Positions 17,662 through 29,305 of a DNA stretch of 64,000 nucleotides are shown here, one piece after another. The notes below the pieces were generated by a model that made no database searches, was not told where the DNA came from, and saw only the letters and a program-made list of their open reading frames with translations. The translations under genes and the position numbers were made by a program. Source of the stretch: Ensifer adhaerens (GTDB lineage Bacteria; Pseudomonadota; Alphaproteobacteria; Rhizobiales; Rhizobiaceae); the NCBI RefSeq assembly GCF_000697965.2, contig NZ_CP015880.1, positions 3,234,001 through 3,298,000 on the forward strand, read 5' to 3'. Position 1 is the first letter of the stretch. Each line of letters opens with the position of its first letter.

Positions 17662-18363
17662 TTGGACTGGCTTGCAGTGAGCGATGCGGAATGGACGGCG
17701 ATCCTGTTGAGCCTGCGTGTCGCAACCGTCGCAATGATCTGCAGCCTGCCCTTCGCACTCGTCGTCGCCATGCTGCTTGCCCGCGGGCGCTTCTGGGGCA
17801 AGACACTGCTGAACGGCCTCGTTCATCTGCCGCTGATCCTGCCGCCTGTCGTCACCGGCTTCCTGCTGCTCCTGCTTTTCGGCCGCCGCGGCCCGCTCGG
17901 CGCCTTCTTCGCCGATTATTTTGGCCTCGTCTTTTCCTTCCGCTGGACCGGCGCTGCCCTTGCCTGCGCCGTCATGGCCTTCCCGTTGATGGTGCGCAGC
18001 ATCCGCCTGTCGATCGAGGCGGTTGACCGCAAGCTCGAGGACGCGGCGACCACGCTCGGCGCGAGCCCCCTCTGGGTCTTTGCCACCGTCACGCTGCCGC
18101 TGATCATTCCCGGCATCATCGCCGGCATGATCATCGCCTTTGCCAAGGCGATGGGCGAGTTCGGCGCCACGATCACCTTCGTCTCCAACATTCCCGGCGA
18201 GACGCAGACGCTTTCGGCCGCCATCTACACCTTCACCCAGGTGCCCGGTGGCGATGCCGGCGCCATGCGGCTGACAATCATTTCCGTCATCATTTCCATG
18301 GCCGCGCTGATCCTCTCGGAACTGCTGGCGACATTTGCCGCGCGCCGGGTGGCAGCCCAATGA
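17662..18363 (+). CDS. modB: Molybdate ABC transporter permease
   Basis: Inner-membrane permease of 233 residues with about five helices and the EAA loop [26 protein letters not shown] that docks on the ATPase. The start is a TTG at 17662 behind GGGGAG; no better ATG precedes the first helix. A 164-base space with a strong hairpin separates it from modA. It overlaps modC by four bases (ATGA). The weak start codon and hairpin both suggest lower expression than modA, as expected for binding-protein versus permease. Confidence 0.93.
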   Translation: MDWLAVSDAEWTAILLSLRVATVAMICSLPFALVVAMLLARGRFWGKTLLNGLVHLPLILPPVVTGFLLLLLFGRRGPLGAFFADYFGLVFSFRWTGAALACAVMAFPLMVRSIRLSIEAVDRKLEDAATTLGASPLWVFATVTLPLIIPGIIAGMIIAFAKAMGEFGATITFVSNIPGETQTLSAAIYTFTQVPGGDAGAMRLTIISVIISMAALILSELLATFAARRVAAQ

Positions 18364-19433
18364 GCCTTACCGTCGAAGCTCATCATCAACTCGGCAATTT
18401 TGCGCTCGACGCCGCCTTCACCTCGGATGGAGGCGTGACCGCGCTGTTCGGCCGCTCCGGCTCCGGCAAGACCTCGCTCATCAACATCATCGCCGGGCTT
18501 ATGAAGCCCGAAAGCGGACGTGTCCTGCTCGATGGCGACGTTATCGCCGACAGCGAGAGGAGAATCTTCACGCCGGTGCATCGCCGGCGCTTCGGCTATG
18601 TCTTCCAGGAGGCCCGGCTGTTTCCGCATTTGAGCTCACGCCGCAACCTCGCCTATGGCCGCTGGTTCGCCGGCAAGAGCGGCACCGGCAATGAGTTTAC
18701 CCGCATCGTCGACCTGCTCGGCATCGGCCATCTGCTCGAACGCAACCCTTCGGCCCTTTCCGGCGGCGAAAAGCAGCGCGTCGCCATCGGCCGAGCCTTG
18801 CTCGCGGCACCGCGCCTGCTTTTGATGGATGAGCCGCTGGCCGCGCTCGACGAGGCGCGCAAGGCCGAAATCCTGCCCTATCTCGAACGGCTGCGCGACG
18901 ATGCCCGCATACCGATCGTCTATGTCAGCCACTCGGTCGGCGAAGTCGCCCGGTTGGCCCGGCGCGTGGTCGTGCTCGAAAACGGTCGGGTCACCGCATC
19001 GGGCGCGGCCGCCGAGGTGTTGAGCGCGCCCGCCGCAACGCTTGCCACCGGCAGGCGCGAAGCCGGTGTCCTGCTGGAGGGCGAAGTCGAGGGAACCGAT
19101 CCGGTGCACGAACTGACGACCGTCCGGGTCGGACGGGAACGGCTGCGCATCGCCGGTGTCAGCGCGACGGCCGGCGTCAGGCTTCGCCTGCACATAGCCG
19201 CCCGCGACGTCATGCTGGCGACCTCAAGGCCAGTGGAAATCAGTGCGCTCAATGTGCTCGAAGGGCGCATTCTGACGCTGACATCGGAGGAGGATGGCAG
19301 CGTCGATGTCCGGGTGACTTGCGGCGATGCGACGATTGCCGCCCGCATCACCCGCTTTTCCTGCGACGCGCTGCAGCTTGTTCCCGGCAGAACCGTCTAT
19401 GCCGTCATCAAGTCGGTCGCGATCGATCACTAA
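18360..19433 (+). CDS. modC: Molybdate ABC transporter ATP-binding protein
   Basis: ATPase of the molybdate importer, 357 residues. Walker [10 protein letters not shown]-loop [10 protein letters not shown], signature LSGGEKQR, Walker B LLLMDEP and H-loop VSHS are present in order in the first 200 residues. The C-terminal part (about 290-355, [10 protein letters not shown]...[13 protein letters not shown]) is a TOBE/Mop domain, which in some ModC proteins binds molybdate. It is the last gene of modABC. Confidence 0.95.
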   Translation: MSLTVEAHHQLGNFALDAAFTSDGGVTALFGRSGSGKTSLINIIAGLMKPESGRVLLDGDVIADSERRIFTPVHRRRFGYVFQEARLFPHLSSRRNLAYGRWFAGKSGTGNEFTRIVDLLGIGHLLERNPSALSGGEKQRVAIGRALLAAPRLLLMDEPLAALDEARKAEILPYLERLRDDARIPIVYVSHSVGEVARLARRVVVLENGRVTASGAAAEVLSAPAATLATGRREAGVLLEGEVEGTDPVHELTTVRVGRERLRIAGVSATAGVRLRLHIAARDVMLATSRPVEISALNVLEGRILTLTSEEDGSVDVRVTCGDATIAARITRFSCDALQLVPGRTVYAVIKSVAIDH

Positions 19434-19435
19434 AG

Positions 19436-19516
19436 CCTGTCGCATGAAAACGCATTCGCGCGCCAGGCTCTAAGCTCTTGTTTTTATGCACCGCTGCACA
19501 CTTTTGCGCGACATGC
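19436..19516. repeat. Rhizobial-type palindromic repeat between modC and modE-like gene
   Basis: The 84-base space between two convergent genes is almost filled by an element with the elements CTGTCGC, TCTTGTTTTTATGCA, CCGCTGCACACTTTTGCGCGACATGCA. From memory this is one of the commonest rhizobial intergenic repeats. It contains short inverted segments and may end transcription from both sides. Confidence 0.5.
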
Positions 19517-19517
19517 A

Positions 19518-19931
19518 CTAGGCCTTTTGGGAAACAGCCTCGGCCGTATCGGACGCTGGTGTATCGCTGCTCCGAACGGATTCGAGCCAGGCCAGATCCT
19601 CGCCGATCGCAAAGCGTGCCTTCTCCTCCATCTCGCGGTAGCGCCGGATAAGCTCTTCGCCGAACGGCGTCACCAAGGCTCCGCCACCCTGCTTGCCGCC
19701 GCGCTGCGATTCTACCGAAGGCTCGCTGAACATCCGGTTCAGGGCATCGACCAGCAGCCAGGCGCGGCGGTACGACATGTCCATCGCCCGCCCGGCGGCG
19801 GAGATGGAGCCGGTCTCGCGGATCAGTTCGAGCAAGAGGATCTTGCCGCGGCCGAGCCGGTCGGCGGGCGGAAAATCGATGCGCAGGACGGGGCGAAGAT
19901 CAGGGCGGCTCTCACTCATGCGCGCGAGCAT
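19518..19931 (-). CDS. modE: ModE-like winged-helix regulator lacking the molybdate-binding domain
   Basis: 137 residues matching only the N-terminal DNA-binding half of ModE: RIDFPPADRLGRGKILLLELIRETGSISAAGRAMDMSYRRAWLLVDALNRMF, then the GGKQGGGALVTPFGEELI wing. The C-terminal di-Mop part of full-length ModE (about 260 residues in E. coli) is absent and the stop at 19518 is clean. The gene converges with modC and probably controls the Mo-boxes before modA. A second start at 19919 is possible; neither has a clear ribosome site. How it senses molybdate without a Mop domain is open. Confidence 0.85.
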   Translation of the reverse strand: MLARMSESRPDLRPVLRIDFPPADRLGRGKILLLELIRETGSISAAGRAMDMSYRRAWLLVDALNRMFSEPSVESQRGGKQGGGALVTPFGEELIRRYREMEEKARFAIGEDLAWLESVRSSDTPASDTAEAVSQKA

Positions 19932-20104
19932 AGAAGCACGCGCAAAATTCCGAAAGACCGTCTCGCGGCGAACCGGACGGGTTGGCGATAAAAGATTGCC
20001 AGCAACCGAGCGCCGGCCGACGACGGCCAGATTGCAGGTCTTGATCTCGCGGCGGCGGCATGCACCGATGACCGCGACACCTCCTGCCCGAAAGTGCCCT
20101 CCCC

Positions 20105-21436
20105 ATGCCCGGCCCCACGCTCGATCCGATCGCCACAGACACCATCCTGCCCGCCAGGGCCGACGTCGTCATCGTCGGCGGCGGCATCATCGGCGTCAGC
20201 ACCGCCCTCTTCCTTGCCGAACGCGGTATCAACGTCGTGCTCTGCGAGAAGGGCACGCCCGGCGCCGAGCAATCGAGCCGCAACTGGGGCTGGGTTCGGG
20301 TGATGGGCCGTGACGAGCGCGAAATCCCGCTGGCGATCGAGGCGCTGAAGATCTGGGACACGCTCGACACGCGCATCAGTGGCGAGACCGGCTTTCGCCG
20401 CAGCGGCATCCTCTATATCTCCGAGAATGAGCGCGACATCGCCAATCGCGACGCATGGCTTGCCATGGCCCGACCCTACGGCGTCGACAGCGTGCAACTC
20501 AGCTCCGACACGACAGAGGCGATGATGCCGGGCGCCGCCATCCGCTACCAAGGCGGGCTCTTCACGCCGAGCGACGGCCGGGCAGAACCGCAGAAGGCGG
20601 TGCCCGCGATTGTCGCCGGTGCACGCCGCGCCGGTGCCCGTATCCTGACGGGCTGCGCCGTGCGCGGGGTCGAAAAGGCAGCGGGCCGGATCTCCGCCGT
20701 CGTCACCGAGAGAGGCCGCATCGAGACGTCGACCGTCATCGTCGCCGGCGGCGCCTGGTCCAGGCTCTTTCTCAAAAGCCTCGGCATCCGGCTGCCGCAG
20801 CTGAAGGTGCGGAATACGGTGTTGAGAACCGGGCCGGTCTCCGGCGGTCCGGAAGGGGCCGGCGCAACCGCGACCTATGCCTATCGCAAGCGCCTCGATG
20901 GCGGTTACACGATTGCCGACGGTGCCGCCAACCTGCACGCGGTCGTGCCCGACAGCTTCGCATTCTTCCGGGATTTCCAGCCGGCGCGAAAGGCGGAGGG
21001 CGATGCCGTGCAGGTGGGCATCAACGCCCAGAGCTGGAACGAATTGTTCGAGATCGGCACCGTCCCGCTCGACCGGCCCGGCGCCTTCGAACGCCACCGC
21101 GTGCTCGATCCCAATCCGGATTCGCGGCGCGCCCTGCGGGCCCTCGACGCCGCCGGCAGGGCCTTGCCATTCCTGCGCAAAACCAAGGTGCAACAGATAT
21201 GGGGAGGACTGATCGATGTGATGCCCGATGCCGTCCCCGTCATCTCACCCGCCGAAACCGTTCCGGGCCTCATTGTCGCGACGGGTTTTTCCGGCCACGG
21301 TTTTGGCATCGGGCCTGGCGCCGGACACCTCGTCGCTGACCTCGTAACCGGCGAGAAACCGATCGTCGATCCGACGCCATTCCGGCTCTCGCGCTTCCTC
21401 GATGGAACGCCGATCACCATCGCCCCGCCGGTCTGA
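20105..21436 (+). CDS. FAD-dependent oxidoreductase (glycine/D-amino-acid oxidase family)
   Basis: DAO-fold flavoprotein of 443 residues. The dinucleotide-binding motif VVIVGGGIIGVSTALFLAERGINVVLCEK (about 20-48) and the C-terminal GGLIDVMPDAVPVISPAETVPGLIVATGFSGHGFGIGPGAG (FAD-binding closure) are typical. Substrate is not determinable; family members oxidise D-amino acids, sarcosine or related amines. It stands alone, divergent from the ModE-like gene, with a weak ribosome site before the ATG. Confidence 0.85.
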   Translation: MPGPTLDPIATDTILPARADVVIVGGGIIGVSTALFLAERGINVVLCEKGTPGAEQSSRNWGWVRVMGRDEREIPLAIEALKIWDTLDTRISGETGFRRSGILYISENERDIANRDAWLAMARPYGVDSVQLSSDTTEAMMPGAAIRYQGGLFTPSDGRAEPQKAVPAIVAGARRAGARILTGCAVRGVEKAAGRISAVVTERGRIETSTVIVAGGAWSRLFLKSLGIRLPQLKVRNTVLRTGPVSGGPEGAGATATYAYRKRLDGGYTIADGAANLHAVVPDSFAFFRDFQPARKAEGDAVQVGINAQSWNELFEIGTVPLDRPGAFERHRVLDPNPDSRRALRALDAAGRALPFLRKTKVQQIWGGLIDVMPDAVPVISPAETVPGLIVATGFSGHGFGIGPGAGHLVADLVTGEKPIVDPTPFRLSRFLDGTPITIAPPV

Positions 21437-23089
<1,653 letters not shown>

Positions 23090-23090
23090 T

Positions 23091-24104
23091 ATGGCCAGAA
23101 TGACAATGATCGAAGCCGTGCGCAGCGCCATGGATGTCTCCATGGAACGCGACGACAATGTCGTCGTCTTCGGCGAGGACGTCGGCTATTTCGGCGGCGT
23201 CTTCCGTTGCACGCAGGGGCTCCAGGCGAAATACGGCAAGACCCGCTGTTTCGACGCGCCGATCAGCGAAAGCGGCATCGTCGGCACGGCGATCGGCATG
23301 GCCGCCTACGGGCTGAAGCCCTGCGTCGAGATCCAGTTCGCCGACTATATGTATCCGGCCTACGACCAGATCACCCAGGAAGCGGCCCGTATTCGTTACC
23401 GCTCCAACGGTGATTTCACCTGCCCGATCGTCCTGCGCATGCCGACCGGCGGCGGCATCTTCGGTGGCCAGACGCATAGTCAGAGCCCCGAAGCGCTTTT
23501 CACCCATGTCTGCGGCCTGAAAGTCGTCGTGCCCTCCAATCCCTACGACGCCAAGGGCCTGCTGATCGCCTCGATCGAGGATCCGGATCCGGTGATGTTC
23601 CTGGAACCGAAGCGGCTCTACAACGGCCCCTTCGACGGCCATCATGACCGGCCAGTCATTCCCTGGTCGAAACACGATCTCGGCGAGGTGCCGGAAGGCC
23701 ACTACACCGTTCCGATCGGCAAGGCGGAAGTCCGCCGAGAGGGCTCCGCCGTCACCGTCGTCGCCTATGGCACCATGGTGCACGTGGCGCTCGCGGCTGC
23801 CGAGGAAACCGGCATCGACGCCGAGGTGATCGACCTGCGCAGTCTGCTGCCGCTCGACCTCGATACGATCGTCAAGTCGGTGGAAAAGACCGGGCGCTGC
23901 GTCGTCGTGCACGAAGCGACGCTGACGTCGGGCTTCGGCGGCGAAGTGGCCGCCCTCGTGCAGGAGCACTGCTTCTACCATCTCGAAGCGCCCGTCGTGC
24001 GCGTCGCCGGCTGGGACACGCCCTACCCGCACGCGCAGGAATGGGACTATTTCCCCGGCCCCGCGCGCGTCGGACGCGCGCTCGTCGAAGTGATGGAGGC
24101 CTGA
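23091..24104 (+). CDS. bkdA2: Branched-chain 2-oxoacid dehydrogenase E1 beta subunit
   Basis: 337 residues. Partner of E1 alpha; transketolase-type pyrimidine domain followed by the C-terminal transketolase domain. Motifs such as VFGEDVGYFGGVFRCTQGL and the FDAPISESGIVGTAIGMA segment fit. The ATG at 23091 directly follows the bkdA1 stop; the frame is open further 5', but that stretch is inside bkdA1 and has no family similarity. Confidence 0.96.
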   Translation: MARMTMIEAVRSAMDVSMERDDNVVVFGEDVGYFGGVFRCTQGLQAKYGKTRCFDAPISESGIVGTAIGMAAYGLKPCVEIQFADYMYPAYDQITQEAARIRYRSNGDFTCPIVLRMPTGGGIFGGQTHSQSPEALFTHVCGLKVVVPSNPYDAKGLLIASIEDPDPVMFLEPKRLYNGPFDGHHDRPVIPWSKHDLGEVPEGHYTVPIGKAEVRREGSAVTVVAYGTMVHVALAAAEETGIDAEVIDLRSLLPLDLDTIVKSVEKTGRCVVVHEATLTSGFGGEVAALVQEHCFYHLEAPVVRVAGWDTPYPHAQEWDYFPGPARVGRALVEVMEA

Positions 24105-24105
24105 C

Positions 24106-25404
24106 ATGGGCGAATTCGTAATCAAGATGCCCGATGTCGGCGAAGGCGTGGCCGAGGCTGAACTCGTCGAATGGCATGTGAAGCCCGGTGACCCCGTGCG
24201 CGAGGACATGGTGCTCGCCGCCGTGATGACCGACAAGGCGACCGTCGAAATCCCCTCGCCCGTCACCGGCACCGTGCTCTGGCTCGGCGCCGAGGTAGGC
24301 GACACCGTTGCGGTGAAGGCGCCGCTCGTGCGCATCGAAATATCAGGCGAAGGCGAAACGGCTGCTCCCGTGGAAGAGAAGCCTGTCGCGAAGGTGGAAG
24401 AAAAACCCGCAGTGAAGACTGAGGCGCCCGCGCCGGTCTCCAAGCCGGCCCAGCCCGCCAAGGTCGAGGTCAAGGCGCCGACCACGAACGGTGTCCACGC
24501 CAACGGCGCACATGCCGCTGGCGAACGATTGGAGAAGGCCCTTGCCTCGCCGGCGGTGCGCCTGCGCGCCAAGGAAAGCGGCGTCGATCTGCGCCAGGTG
24601 ACCGGCACCGGTCCGGCTGGCCGCATCACCCATGATGACCTCGACCAGTTCATCGCCCGCGGCGCTCAGCCGGCGCTTGCGCCGGCCGGCCTGCAGCGCA
24701 AGACCGCCGTCGACGAGATCAAGGTAACCGGCCTTCGCCGTCGCATCGCCGAGAAGATGTCGCTTTCGACCTCGCGCATTCCCCACATCACCTATGTGGA
24801 AGAGGTCGACATGACGGCGCTCGAGGACCTGCGGACGACGATGAACCGCGACCGCAAACCCGACCAGCCGAAGCTGACCATCCTGCCCTATCTGATGCGC
24901 GCGCTCGTGCGCACCATTGCCGATCAACCCGCCGTCAATGCCACTTTCGACGACGGCGCCGGCATCATCAGCCGCCATCACGGCGTGCATATCGGCATCG
25001 CCACGCAGACCCCGGCCGGCCTCACCGTTCCGGTCGTGCGCCATGCCGAAGCCCGCGGCATCTGGGATTGTGCCAACGAGCTCAATCGCCTGGCGGATGC
25101 TGCCCGCACCGGCACGGCCACCCGCGACGAGCTCACCGGATCGACCATCACCATCTCTTCGCTCGGCGCGCTCGGCGGCATCGTCTCCACGCCGGTCATC
25201 AACCATCCGGAAGTGGCGATCATCGGCGTCAACAAGCTCGCCGTCCGGCCGGTCTGGGATGGCACGCAGTTCGTGCCGCGCAAGATCATGAACCTGTCCT
25301 CGAGCTTCGATCACCGCGTCATCGACGGCTGGGATGCGGCCGTCTTCGTGCAGCGGCTGAAGACCCTGCTCGAAACGCCGGCGCTTATTTTTGTGGAGGC
25401 CTGA
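24106..25404 (+). CDS. bkdB: Branched-chain 2-oxoacid dehydrogenase E2 (lipoamide acyltransferase)
   Basis: Core of the complex, 432 residues. One lipoyl domain (about 1-80) with the lipoylated lysine in MTDKATVEIPS, an alanine/proline/lysine-rich linker (about 85-135), an E1/E3-binding domain (ASPAVRLRAKESGVDLRQVTGTGPAGRITHDDL) and the catalytic domain ending with SFDHRVIDGWDAA, which contains the HxxxDG active site. One base after bkdA2. Confidence 0.96.
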   Translation: MGEFVIKMPDVGEGVAEAELVEWHVKPGDPVREDMVLAAVMTDKATVEIPSPVTGTVLWLGAEVGDTVAVKAPLVRIEISGEGETAAPVEEKPVAKVEEKPAVKTEAPAPVSKPAQPAKVEVKAPTTNGVHANGAHAAGERLEKALASPAVRLRAKESGVDLRQVTGTGPAGRITHDDLDQFIARGAQPALAPAGLQRKTAVDEIKVTGLRRRIAEKMSLSTSRIPHITYVEEVDMTALEDLRTTMNRDRKPDQPKLTILPYLMRALVRTIADQPAVNATFDDGAGIISRHHGVHIGIATQTPAGLTVPVVRHAEARGIWDCANELNRLADAARTGTATRDELTGSTITISSLGALGGIVSTPVINHPEVAIIGVNKLAVRPVWDGTQFVPRKIMNLSSSFDHRVIDGWDAAVFVQRLKTLLETPALIFVEA

Positions 25405-25411
25405 GGCGATC

Positions 25412-26806
25412 ATGAAGGAAATTTCCTGCAAGCTGCTCGTCATCGGCGCCGGCCCCGGTGGCTACATCTGCGCAATCCGCGCCGGCCAGCTCGGCATCGA
25501 CACGGTCATCGTCGAAAAGGCGAAAGCCGGCGGCACCTGCCTCAATGTCGGCTGTATTCCCTCCAAGGCCCTCATCCACGCGGCGGAAGAGTTTCATAAG
25601 CTGCGCTCGGCCGCTTCCGGCCGCAGCCCGCTCGGTCTGTCGCTCGCCAATCCGACAATCGACCTCGCCCGCACCATCGCCTGGAAAGACGGCATCGTCG
25701 GACGGCTGAACGGCGGCGTCATCGGCCTTCTGAAGAAGTCGGGTGTCAAGGCGGTGATCGGCACCGCCCGTTTCGTCGACGGCAAGACCGTCGATGTCGA
25801 GACCGAGATCGGACTGCAGCGCATCCGCGCCGAGACGATCGTCATTGCCACCGGCTCGGCGCCGGTCGAGCTGCCCGACCTGCCATTCGGCGGGTCGATC
25901 ATTTCCTCGACCGAGGCCCTGTCGCTGAAAAGCGTGCCGAAGAGCATCGCCGTCATCGGCGGCGGTTACATCGGTCTCGAACTTGGCACCGCTTTCGCCA
26001 AGCTCGGCAGCCACGTGACCGTACTCGAAGCGCAGCCGCGCATTCTGCCGCTCTATGACGCCGATCTGACGAAACCGATCGCCAAGCGTCTCGGCGAACT
26101 CGGCATCGAGGTCTTCACCCAGACGGTCGCCAAGAGCTACTCCGCCGAAACCGGCAGCCTGCAAGCCGAACACAACGGTCGCGCAATCGATGTCGCCGCC
26201 GAAAAGGTGCTGGTCACCGTCGGCCGCAAACCCGTGACCGAGGGCGTCGGCCTTGAGGAAATCGACCTCGACCGCACTGGCCGCTTCATCCGCATCGACG
26301 ACCAGTGCCGGACGTCCATGCGCGGCATCTATGCGATCGGCGACGTCACCGGCGAGCCGATGCTGGCGCACCGCGCCATGGCGCAAGGGGAAATGGTGGC
26401 GGAGATCGTCGCCGGTCACAAGCGCAACTGGGACAAGCGCTGCATCCCGGCCGTCTGCTTCACCGATCCGGAGATCGTCACCGCAGGGCTCTCGCCCGAC
26501 GAGGCGCGTGCGAGCGGCATCGAGATCAAGATCGGCCAGTTCCCCTTCCAGGCGAATGGCCGCGCCATGACGACGCTTGCCGAAGACGGTTTCGTTCGCA
26601 TCGTCGCTCGCGCCGACAACCACCTGGTGCTCGGCATCCAGGCCGTCGGCCACGGCGTCTCGGAACTCTCGGCAAGCTTCAGCCTGGCGATCGAAATGGG
26701 CGCGCGCCTCGAAGACATCGCCGGCACGATCCATGCGCATCCGACGCAATCGGAAGCTTTCCAGGAGTCCGCGTTGAAGGCGCTGGGGCACGCGCTGCAT
26801 ATCTGA
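25412..26806 (+). CDS. lpdV: Dihydrolipoamide dehydrogenase (E3) of the bkd complex
   Basis: FAD enzyme (464 residues) that reoxidises the lipoyl group of E2. FAD-binding VIGAGPGGYICAIRAGQLG, redox disulfide GGTCLNVGCIPSK, NAD-binding AVIGGGYIGLELGTAFAKLG and C-terminal HAHPTQSEAF (catalytic His-Glu pair of the partner subunit) are all present. The ATG at 25412 has GAGG six bases before it, preferred over an in-frame upstream codon at 25391. Confidence 0.96.
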   Translation: MKEISCKLLVIGAGPGGYICAIRAGQLGIDTVIVEKAKAGGTCLNVGCIPSKALIHAAEEFHKLRSAASGRSPLGLSLANPTIDLARTIAWKDGIVGRLNGGVIGLLKKSGVKAVIGTARFVDGKTVDVETEIGLQRIRAETIVIATGSAPVELPDLPFGGSIISSTEALSLKSVPKSIAVIGGGYIGLELGTAFAKLGSHVTVLEAQPRILPLYDADLTKPIAKRLGELGIEVFTQTVAKSYSAETGSLQAEHNGRAIDVAAEKVLVTVGRKPVTEGVGLEEIDLDRTGRFIRIDDQCRTSMRGIYAIGDVTGEPMLAHRAMAQGEMVAEIVAGHKRNWDKRCIPAVCFTDPEIVTAGLSPDEARASGIEIKIGQFPFQANGRAMTTLAEDGFVRIVARADNHLVLGIQAVGHGVSELSASFSLAIEMGARLEDIAGTIHAHPTQSEAFQESALKALGHALHI

Positions 26807-26832
26807 CGTCGAGGGGCGGTTGGGGCAAAAGT

Positions 26833-26883
26833 GCCCCTCATCCGGCCTGCCGGCCACCTTCTCCCCGCCACGCGGGGAGAAGG
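26833..26883. repeat. RIME1-like rhizobial palindromic element
   Basis: Contains the hallmark CCCCTCATCCGGCCTGCCGG segment followed by a perfect 11-base hairpin (26857-26867 with 26873-26883, loop CCACG). This corresponds to the rhizobial interspersed element family known as RIME1. It sits between lpdV and the thiolase gene and may form a hairpin at the end of the bkd message. Confidence 0.75.
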
Positions 26884-26941
26884 ACACACGCGGGTGACGC
26901 ACTCGCGCCAACCATTGCCTTTTGCCGTATGGGAGAAAGAC

Positions 26942-28123
26942 ATGAGCAGAACTGACCCGATCGTCATCGTTTCGGCGGCCCGCACGCCAATGGGCGCCTT
27001 TCAGGGCAGCCTCAAGGATTTGACCGCGCCGGAAATCGGCGCCATAGCGCTCAAAGCCGCACTCGATCGTGCCGGCCTTGATGCTGTCGACGAGGTGTTG
27101 ATGGGCAATGTGCTGCCGGCCGGCATTGGCCAGAACCCGGCGCGCCAGGCAGCCCTTGGCGCCGGCCTCGGCAAGGAAACGCCGTCGACGACCATCTCCA
27201 AGGTCTGCGGCTCCGGCATGAAGGCGCTGATGCTTGGCCACGATGCTCTGCTGTCCGGTAGCGCGTCGGTGCTTGCGGTCGGCGGCATGGAGTCGATGAC
27301 CAACGCGCCCTATCTGCTGCCGAAAGCGCGCGGCGGCTTCCGCCTGGGTCATGGCGAAGTCAAGGACCACATGTTCCTCGATGGCCTCGAAGACGCCTAT
27401 TCCGGCCGGCTGATGGGCACCTATGCCGAGGACACGGCCGAGCACTATCAGTTCTCGCGCGCCGATCAGGACGGCTTTGCGCTGCGATCTCTGGAGCGCG
27501 CAACCCGCGCAGCTGAGGATGGTTCCTTTGCCGAGGAAGTCGTGGCAGTCGCTGGCGCCGGCAAGCGCCAGACCGCCAATCTCGACCGCGACGAACAGCC
27601 GACCAAATCGGATCCGTCAAAGATCCCGAAGCTGAAACCCGCCTTCCGCGACGGCGGCAGCGTGACGGCCGCCAATTCGTCGTCGATATCAGACGGGGCA
27701 GCGGCGCTGATCCTGATGCGCGCCAGCGAAGCGGAAAAGCGTGGGCTGACCCCGCTTGCTATCGTCGCGGGCCATGCGGGCCACGCCCAGGAGCCGGCCT
27801 GGTTCACGACGGCCCCGATTGGCGCAATCGACAAGCTGCTGGCAAGGCTCGCCTGGGAGAAGGGCAGCGTCGGCCTCTACGAAATCAACGAGGCCTTCGC
27901 CGTGGTGGCGATGGCGGCGATCCGCGACCTCGGCCTGTCGGACGAGATCGTCAACATCAACGGCGGCGCCTGCGCGCTCGGCCACCCGATCGGCGCATCC
28001 GGCGCCCGCATCATCGTGACATTGCTTCACGCCATGCGCGCCAAGGGCGTCAAGCGCGGCATCGCCTCGCTCTGCATCGGCGGCGGCGAGGCGACGGCGG
28101 TCGGGCTTGAGCTGTTGCAATAG
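26942..28123 (+). CDS. Acetyl-CoA C-acyltransferase (thiolase)
   Basis: Thiolase-family enzyme of 393 residues, catalysing condensation of two acetyl-CoA or the reverse cleavage. Active-site cysteine in [10 protein letters not shown], the histidine in [15 protein letters not shown] and the second cysteine in SLCIGGGEA are present. The start at 26942 follows GGGAGAAAG; the upstream open frame contains only the repeat element. Placement after bkd suggests use in leucine/isoleucine carbon breakdown, but a role in acetoacetyl-CoA formation (phbA/atoB-like) is equally possible. Confidence 0.92.
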   Translation: MSRTDPIVIVSAARTPMGAFQGSLKDLTAPEIGAIALKAALDRAGLDAVDEVLMGNVLPAGIGQNPARQAALGAGLGKETPSTTISKVCGSGMKALMLGHDALLSGSASVLAVGGMESMTNAPYLLPKARGGFRLGHGEVKDHMFLDGLEDAYSGRLMGTYAEDTAEHYQFSRADQDGFALRSLERATRAAEDGSFAEEVVAVAGAGKRQTANLDRDEQPTKSDPSKIPKLKPAFRDGGSVTAANSSSISDGAAALILMRASEAEKRGLTPLAIVAGHAGHAQEPAWFTTAPIGAIDKLLARLAWEKGSVGLYEINEAFAVVAMAAIRDLGLSDEIVNINGGACALGHPIGASGARIIVTLLHAMRAKGVKRGIASLCIGGGEATAVGLELLQ

Positions 28124-28157
28124 CGTAGCGCGTTCCGGTCGCCTCGCGCTCCAACCT

Positions 28158-28199
28158 ACGAGAAACGCCGCCGATCGAACCGGCGGCGTTTCTCGTTTT
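28158..28199 (+). terminator. Intrinsic terminator after the thiolase gene
   Basis: A 15-base perfect stem (28158-28172 with 28182-28196) and nine-base loop, followed by TTT. It ends the plus-strand transcript in the space between the convergent thiolase and purU genes. Confidence 0.85.
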
Positions 28200-28222
28200 C
28201 AGCATGCGATTTGCCTGACGCC

Positions 28223-29107
28223 TCACCCCATACGCTCGGAAGCATAGGAGCCGGGGCTCGGCGGGAAGACGACGACACGGTTGCCGTTGATGAAGCAACG
28301 GTTGTGGATATGGGCGTGCACGGCGCGCGCCAGCACCTGGCTTTCCACGTCGCGGCCGATCGAGACATAGTCTTCGGCGCTCTGGGCGTGGGTGATGCGG
28401 GCGATGTCCTGCTCGATGATCGGGCCTTCGTCGAGGTCGGCGGTGACGTAGTGCGCCGTCGCGCCGATCAGCTTCACGCCGCGCTCATAGGCCTGCTTGT
28501 AGGGGTTGGCGCCCTTGAACGACGGCAGGAAGGAGTGATGGATGTTGATGATGCGGCCCGACATCTTCTTGCAGAGCGCGTCGGACAGGACCTGCATGTA
28601 GCGGGCAAGCACGATCAGTTCGGCGCCGGTCTGGTCGACCAGTTCCAGCAGCTGGGCTTCCGCCTTCGGCTTGTTCTCCTTCGTCACCTTGATGCAGTGG
28701 AACGGGATATCGTGGTTGACCACCACCTTCTGGTAGTCGAAGTGGTTGGAGACGACACCGACGATATCGATCGGCAGTGCGCCGATCTTCCAGCGATAGA
28801 GCAGGTCGTTGAGGCAATGGCCGAAACGCGACACCATGAGCAGCACCTTCATGCGCTCCTCGCTGTCGCGGATCTCGGCGTTCATGTCGAAGCGCTTCAC
28901 CACCGCTTCGAAACCTGCCTTCAACTCGTCGAGTTTTGCGCCTTCCTGGCTGATGAAGCTGAGACGCATGAAGAACAGGCCGGTTTCGAGGTCGTCGAAC
29001 TGCGAACTGTCGGAGATATAACAGCCCTTTTCGGCGAGATAGCCGGTGATCGCGGCGACGATGCCACGGGTGGTCTTGCAGCTGACGTTCAGCACATAGC
29101 TTTTCAT
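28223..29107 (-). CDS. purU: Formyltetrahydrofolate deformylase
   Basis: Hydrolyses 10-formyl-tetrahydrofolate to formate and tetrahydrofolate. 294 residues: ACT-type regulatory domain (about 1-85, KSYVLNVSCKTTRGIVAAITGYLAEKGCYI) and a formyltransferase-fold domain with the catalytic INIHHSFLPSFKGANPY and ATAHYVTADLDEGPIIEQD motifs. The start at 29107 is where similarity begins; the open frame continues to 29209 without a family match. A stand-alone gene. Confidence 0.95.
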   Translation of the reverse strand: MKSYVLNVSCKTTRGIVAAITGYLAEKGCYISDSSQFDDLETGLFFMRLSFISQEGAKLDELKAGFEAVVKRFDMNAEIRDSEERMKVLLMVSRFGHCLNDLLYRWKIGALPIDIVGVVSNHFDYQKVVVNHDIPFHCIKVTKENKPKAEAQLLELVDQTGAELIVLARYMQVLSDALCKKMSGRIINIHHSFLPSFKGANPYKQAYERGVKLIGATAHYVTADLDEGPIIEQDIARITHAQSAEDYVSIGRDVESQVLARAVHAHIHNRCFINGNRVVVFPPSPGSYASERMG

Positions 29108-29305
29108 CGGTATGTCTCTCGCTCCAGAGGTTTTTCCGGCCCCCCTTATACGGCCAGTCATACAAAAACTAGCGCGGCCTTTTCGCCGCCGTCGATCCAT
29201 TCGCGACATTCGCTTGACGGAACCGGCCAGAGAAGGCGGCCCGCAGGATGCGGGCGCGCCCGAAGGTGCAAGGAGAAGGGATCAAGCGAGAAGCCGCTTG
29301 GCCGA

